From Haliclystus octoradiatus (lineage: Eukaryota > Cnidaria > Staurozoa > Stauromedusae > Haliclystidae): DNA of 64,000 nt. Within the stretch, counting starts at the first letter, position 1; every line of letters begins with the position of its first letter. Positions 56,535 through 64,000 of this stretch are shown here, piece by piece. Position numbers and translations under genes: made by a program. The stretch covers positions 29,834,561-29,898,560 of the forward strand of contig OU744447.1 in the NCBI GenBank assembly GCA_916610825.1, in the 5' to 3' direction. Below the pieces are notes generated by a model. The model was given only the letters and a program-made list of their open reading frames with translations. It was not told where the DNA came from and searched no databases.

Positions 56535-58555
56535 CACTAAGATACACATATAGGACTGATTACAAGATATAAATGTGGACTATTAGGTAATTAACGTACC
56601 GCAGAAAATGTATAATAATTGATAATCAGCTAAATGCCATATAATCGGCTAAAGAAATGTATGCAATGTTTAAATACTTTGTAGATATGTAAAGATAATA
56701 GAATCGACAGATATATACATATAATACACTATCAATAGAGCAACACGGAGAACAGAGAATAATGGCATATAATTCATATATATACATATCAATACAGCTT
56801 TTACGTAAATTATTCAACAGGGAATCATAAATCGATTGCTGATCCCCATGCCTACACTATTTGAGAAATTATGCTACTGTCTTGTGTGAGTTTAGTGGAA
56901 TTTATACCACCAAGTTTGAAATACTGCACTGTAGAAACAACGGAAGTCGATCCTATATATTGAAGATCCGAATCTGATTGAACCCGAACAATCTAGATCC
57001 GAATCCAGGATTTTCCAATCTTTCTTTCGTTGGAAATAAAGATTTGTGCAACAAAGTGTCATTGTAATTGTTGCGTTTTGCAGTACTGTAATATGAACAA
57101 TTCAATTACATCATTACTATTGGCTGCCTCTTTCATTATTTAGATAACAACAATGCCCACAACAATGAAAGTACTAAAGCATTTAATGTATGACTGCCTC
57201 AGGAAATATACGGGTTCCTCGGACCATGGGGGAAATGAAACTCACTATCACCCTCGGCGCCATAAATTAAGCGTATAGTGTTTAATGCTACTAAACGTCA
57301 GCATTTTATTACTTCAGTACTGTTTTGAGTGGATCTAAGAATTAATTTTAGATCCTGTTCAAGACCTGGCGAAATATTTCAACTGTCCATTATCAGGTTT
57401 GGTCTAATAATGCAGAATCAGTGACGGATGCTGGGATTCGGGTCCAGGACACATCTTGACAATAACGATAAGAAGGTTGGTTAACGAGGTCTATCGAGTG
57501 GCACACGCGCCAAATAAATAACGTAATTACCATTAGGATGTTTGAGCTATAATATAATTGCAGATTGCACGATAGTTGCGCAATTGTTGATTGCACGATA
57601 AGAGAGGATTCATTTCTTCAATCAATTACGCAGCCCATCTTGTCATTGTTATTTTGGCTAAGGTGAATGAAATTCTTCGTTTTCAGCAGTGCTGATGGCA
57701 GTAAAAAATGTGTTTATTAGTCAAATAATGCAAATCTGTCTGGATGCGCAAATGAAACAACTTAAAGTATAACGAATAAATATAGACTTTTAGAAGCTCA
57801 TGCCATTATAAATATTTTAAACTTTGAAATCAAAAATTAGTAAATATTGTAACTTAATGAATTAAAACAGATCAATAGAATCTACCTCAATTCCTTCATC
57901 GCATGTAACTGCAGTAGGAGCAGCAAGCTAGATTATCTTGATACAAGACATAATGAGCTCAGACAGGTATGCGAGATTTTATATCTCTTTTTTAAGATAA
58001 TTTTGATCGGCGTCCAAGAAGTGTGAAATACCTGGTAAAACAGATCTTGTTTGGACTAATTTTTTCTCTGAATTAAGACTTAATGGCTATGCCATTTTTC
58101 AGTTTTTGCTGTGTGTAACCTGCTTAAGTTCAAGTCAAATTGCAAATGATTTTCATTGCATTTATCCAAAATTGAGGAAATCCGGAATTGCTCAACAAGA
58201 AAAACATTTAACAACCCTAACAAAACTTTCATAACAAGAAAATAGTTCATTATATAGGGTTTCATATCCAGGTTGCAGATAAGCACTTAAGAGGGTTGCA
58301 CAGTACATACAAAGGCCTGATCGAGTTGAGATGCTTCTATCGAAAAAAGAATACTAAAGATTTAAAAAAAATAAATATAAATTTATTGAAAATATAATAA
58401 TAGCAATTTCAAAATGTGAAATGCTATTAGCTATCCTAGTAAAATGATACAAACTAACTCTAATAATTATTCAAATTAATAATTGCATCGATGAGCATAA
58501 ATAATAGCTACTATATGATTATGGAAATGAGGAATATTTCTAATTCAATATCTAA
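56535..58555. other. convergent intergenic region, GluN1/BTBD10
   Basis: 2 kb between two gene 3' ends. On the minus strand AATAAA can be read at 58382-58387, a plausible polyadenylation signal about 170 bp past the BTBD10-like stop codon. No other gene is seen; short frames at 57393-57596 and 58080-58286 lack support. Confidence 0.45.
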
Positions 58556-63722
<5,167 letters not shown>

Positions 63723-64000
63723 CTATAACACACAAAACAATAATAATAGTAGTAAAATTAATTCATACATAATACATGTCAAATTTCTTACTTAGTACAA
63801 GTGATGGCAGCAGTGCTTTGCTAAATTGTTATATCGCAATAACATGTGTTGGTAAAGACAAACCATGTGACCAATAACTAGAGTCCAGCTTCCCGTAAAC
63901 CTTTAACATCACATTCCTGGAGCAAACAAACAACTAACAGACACTTAACAATAAGCAGGTCATAACTTAAAGCGGAATTGAATAGTTGAGTTTGAGGTTA

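Overview
The window is nuclear DNA of an animal. It is AT-rich and has long introns with GT-AG splice sites, one NMDA-receptor gene of 14 exons, part of a BTBD10/KCTD20-type gene, a macrodomain gene, and a dense, varied load of transposable elements (CR1/Jockey-type LINEs, BEL/Pao, Ty3/gypsy, Penelope-like, ISL2EU, hAT MITEs, P element). The mix of families suggests a marine invertebrate, perhaps a deuterostome such as a tunicate. That is inference, because nothing in the window fixes the species.

Layout. 1-6.7 kb: no gene; dispersed and inverted repeats resembling Penelope-like element ends, and two long (TAA)n tracts. 6.8-29.0 kb: a minus-strand macrodomain gene whose last intron but one is 20.3 kb (8518-28831). 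That intron holds Ty3/gypsy remnants, an unidentified plus-strand gene of at least six exons (11577-14113), a reverse-transcriptase fragment, and a three-level nest of transposons: LINE A (16.28-28.0 kb) is split by LINE B (about 18.9-26.98 kb), and LINE B is split by an ISL2EU DNA transposon (20778-24512). A P-element transposase fragment follows. 29.6-37.2 kb: a MITE, a Penelope-like element with inverted terminal repeats (itself hit by a hAT MITE), and a fold-back element (also hit by a hAT MITE). 38.2-42.5 kb: a young BEL/Pao retrotransposon with apparently identical 641-bp LTRs and an in-frame internal deletion. 46.7-56.5 kb: a complete plus-strand GluN1 gene. 58.6-63.7 kb and beyond the right edge: the 3' part of a minus-strand BTBD10/KCTD20 homologue, convergent with GluN1.

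The host genes are not a pathway or an operon: glutamate/glycine signalling, Akt-linked BTB protein and ADP-ribose metabolism. What stands out is the TE stratigraphy, in which several insertions can be undone to the base by their target-site duplications, and the departures of this GluN1 from textbook residues in the glycine pocket and after M3. All exon boundaries were derived by hand from splice consensus, frame and family resemblance; no transcript or database evidence was available.
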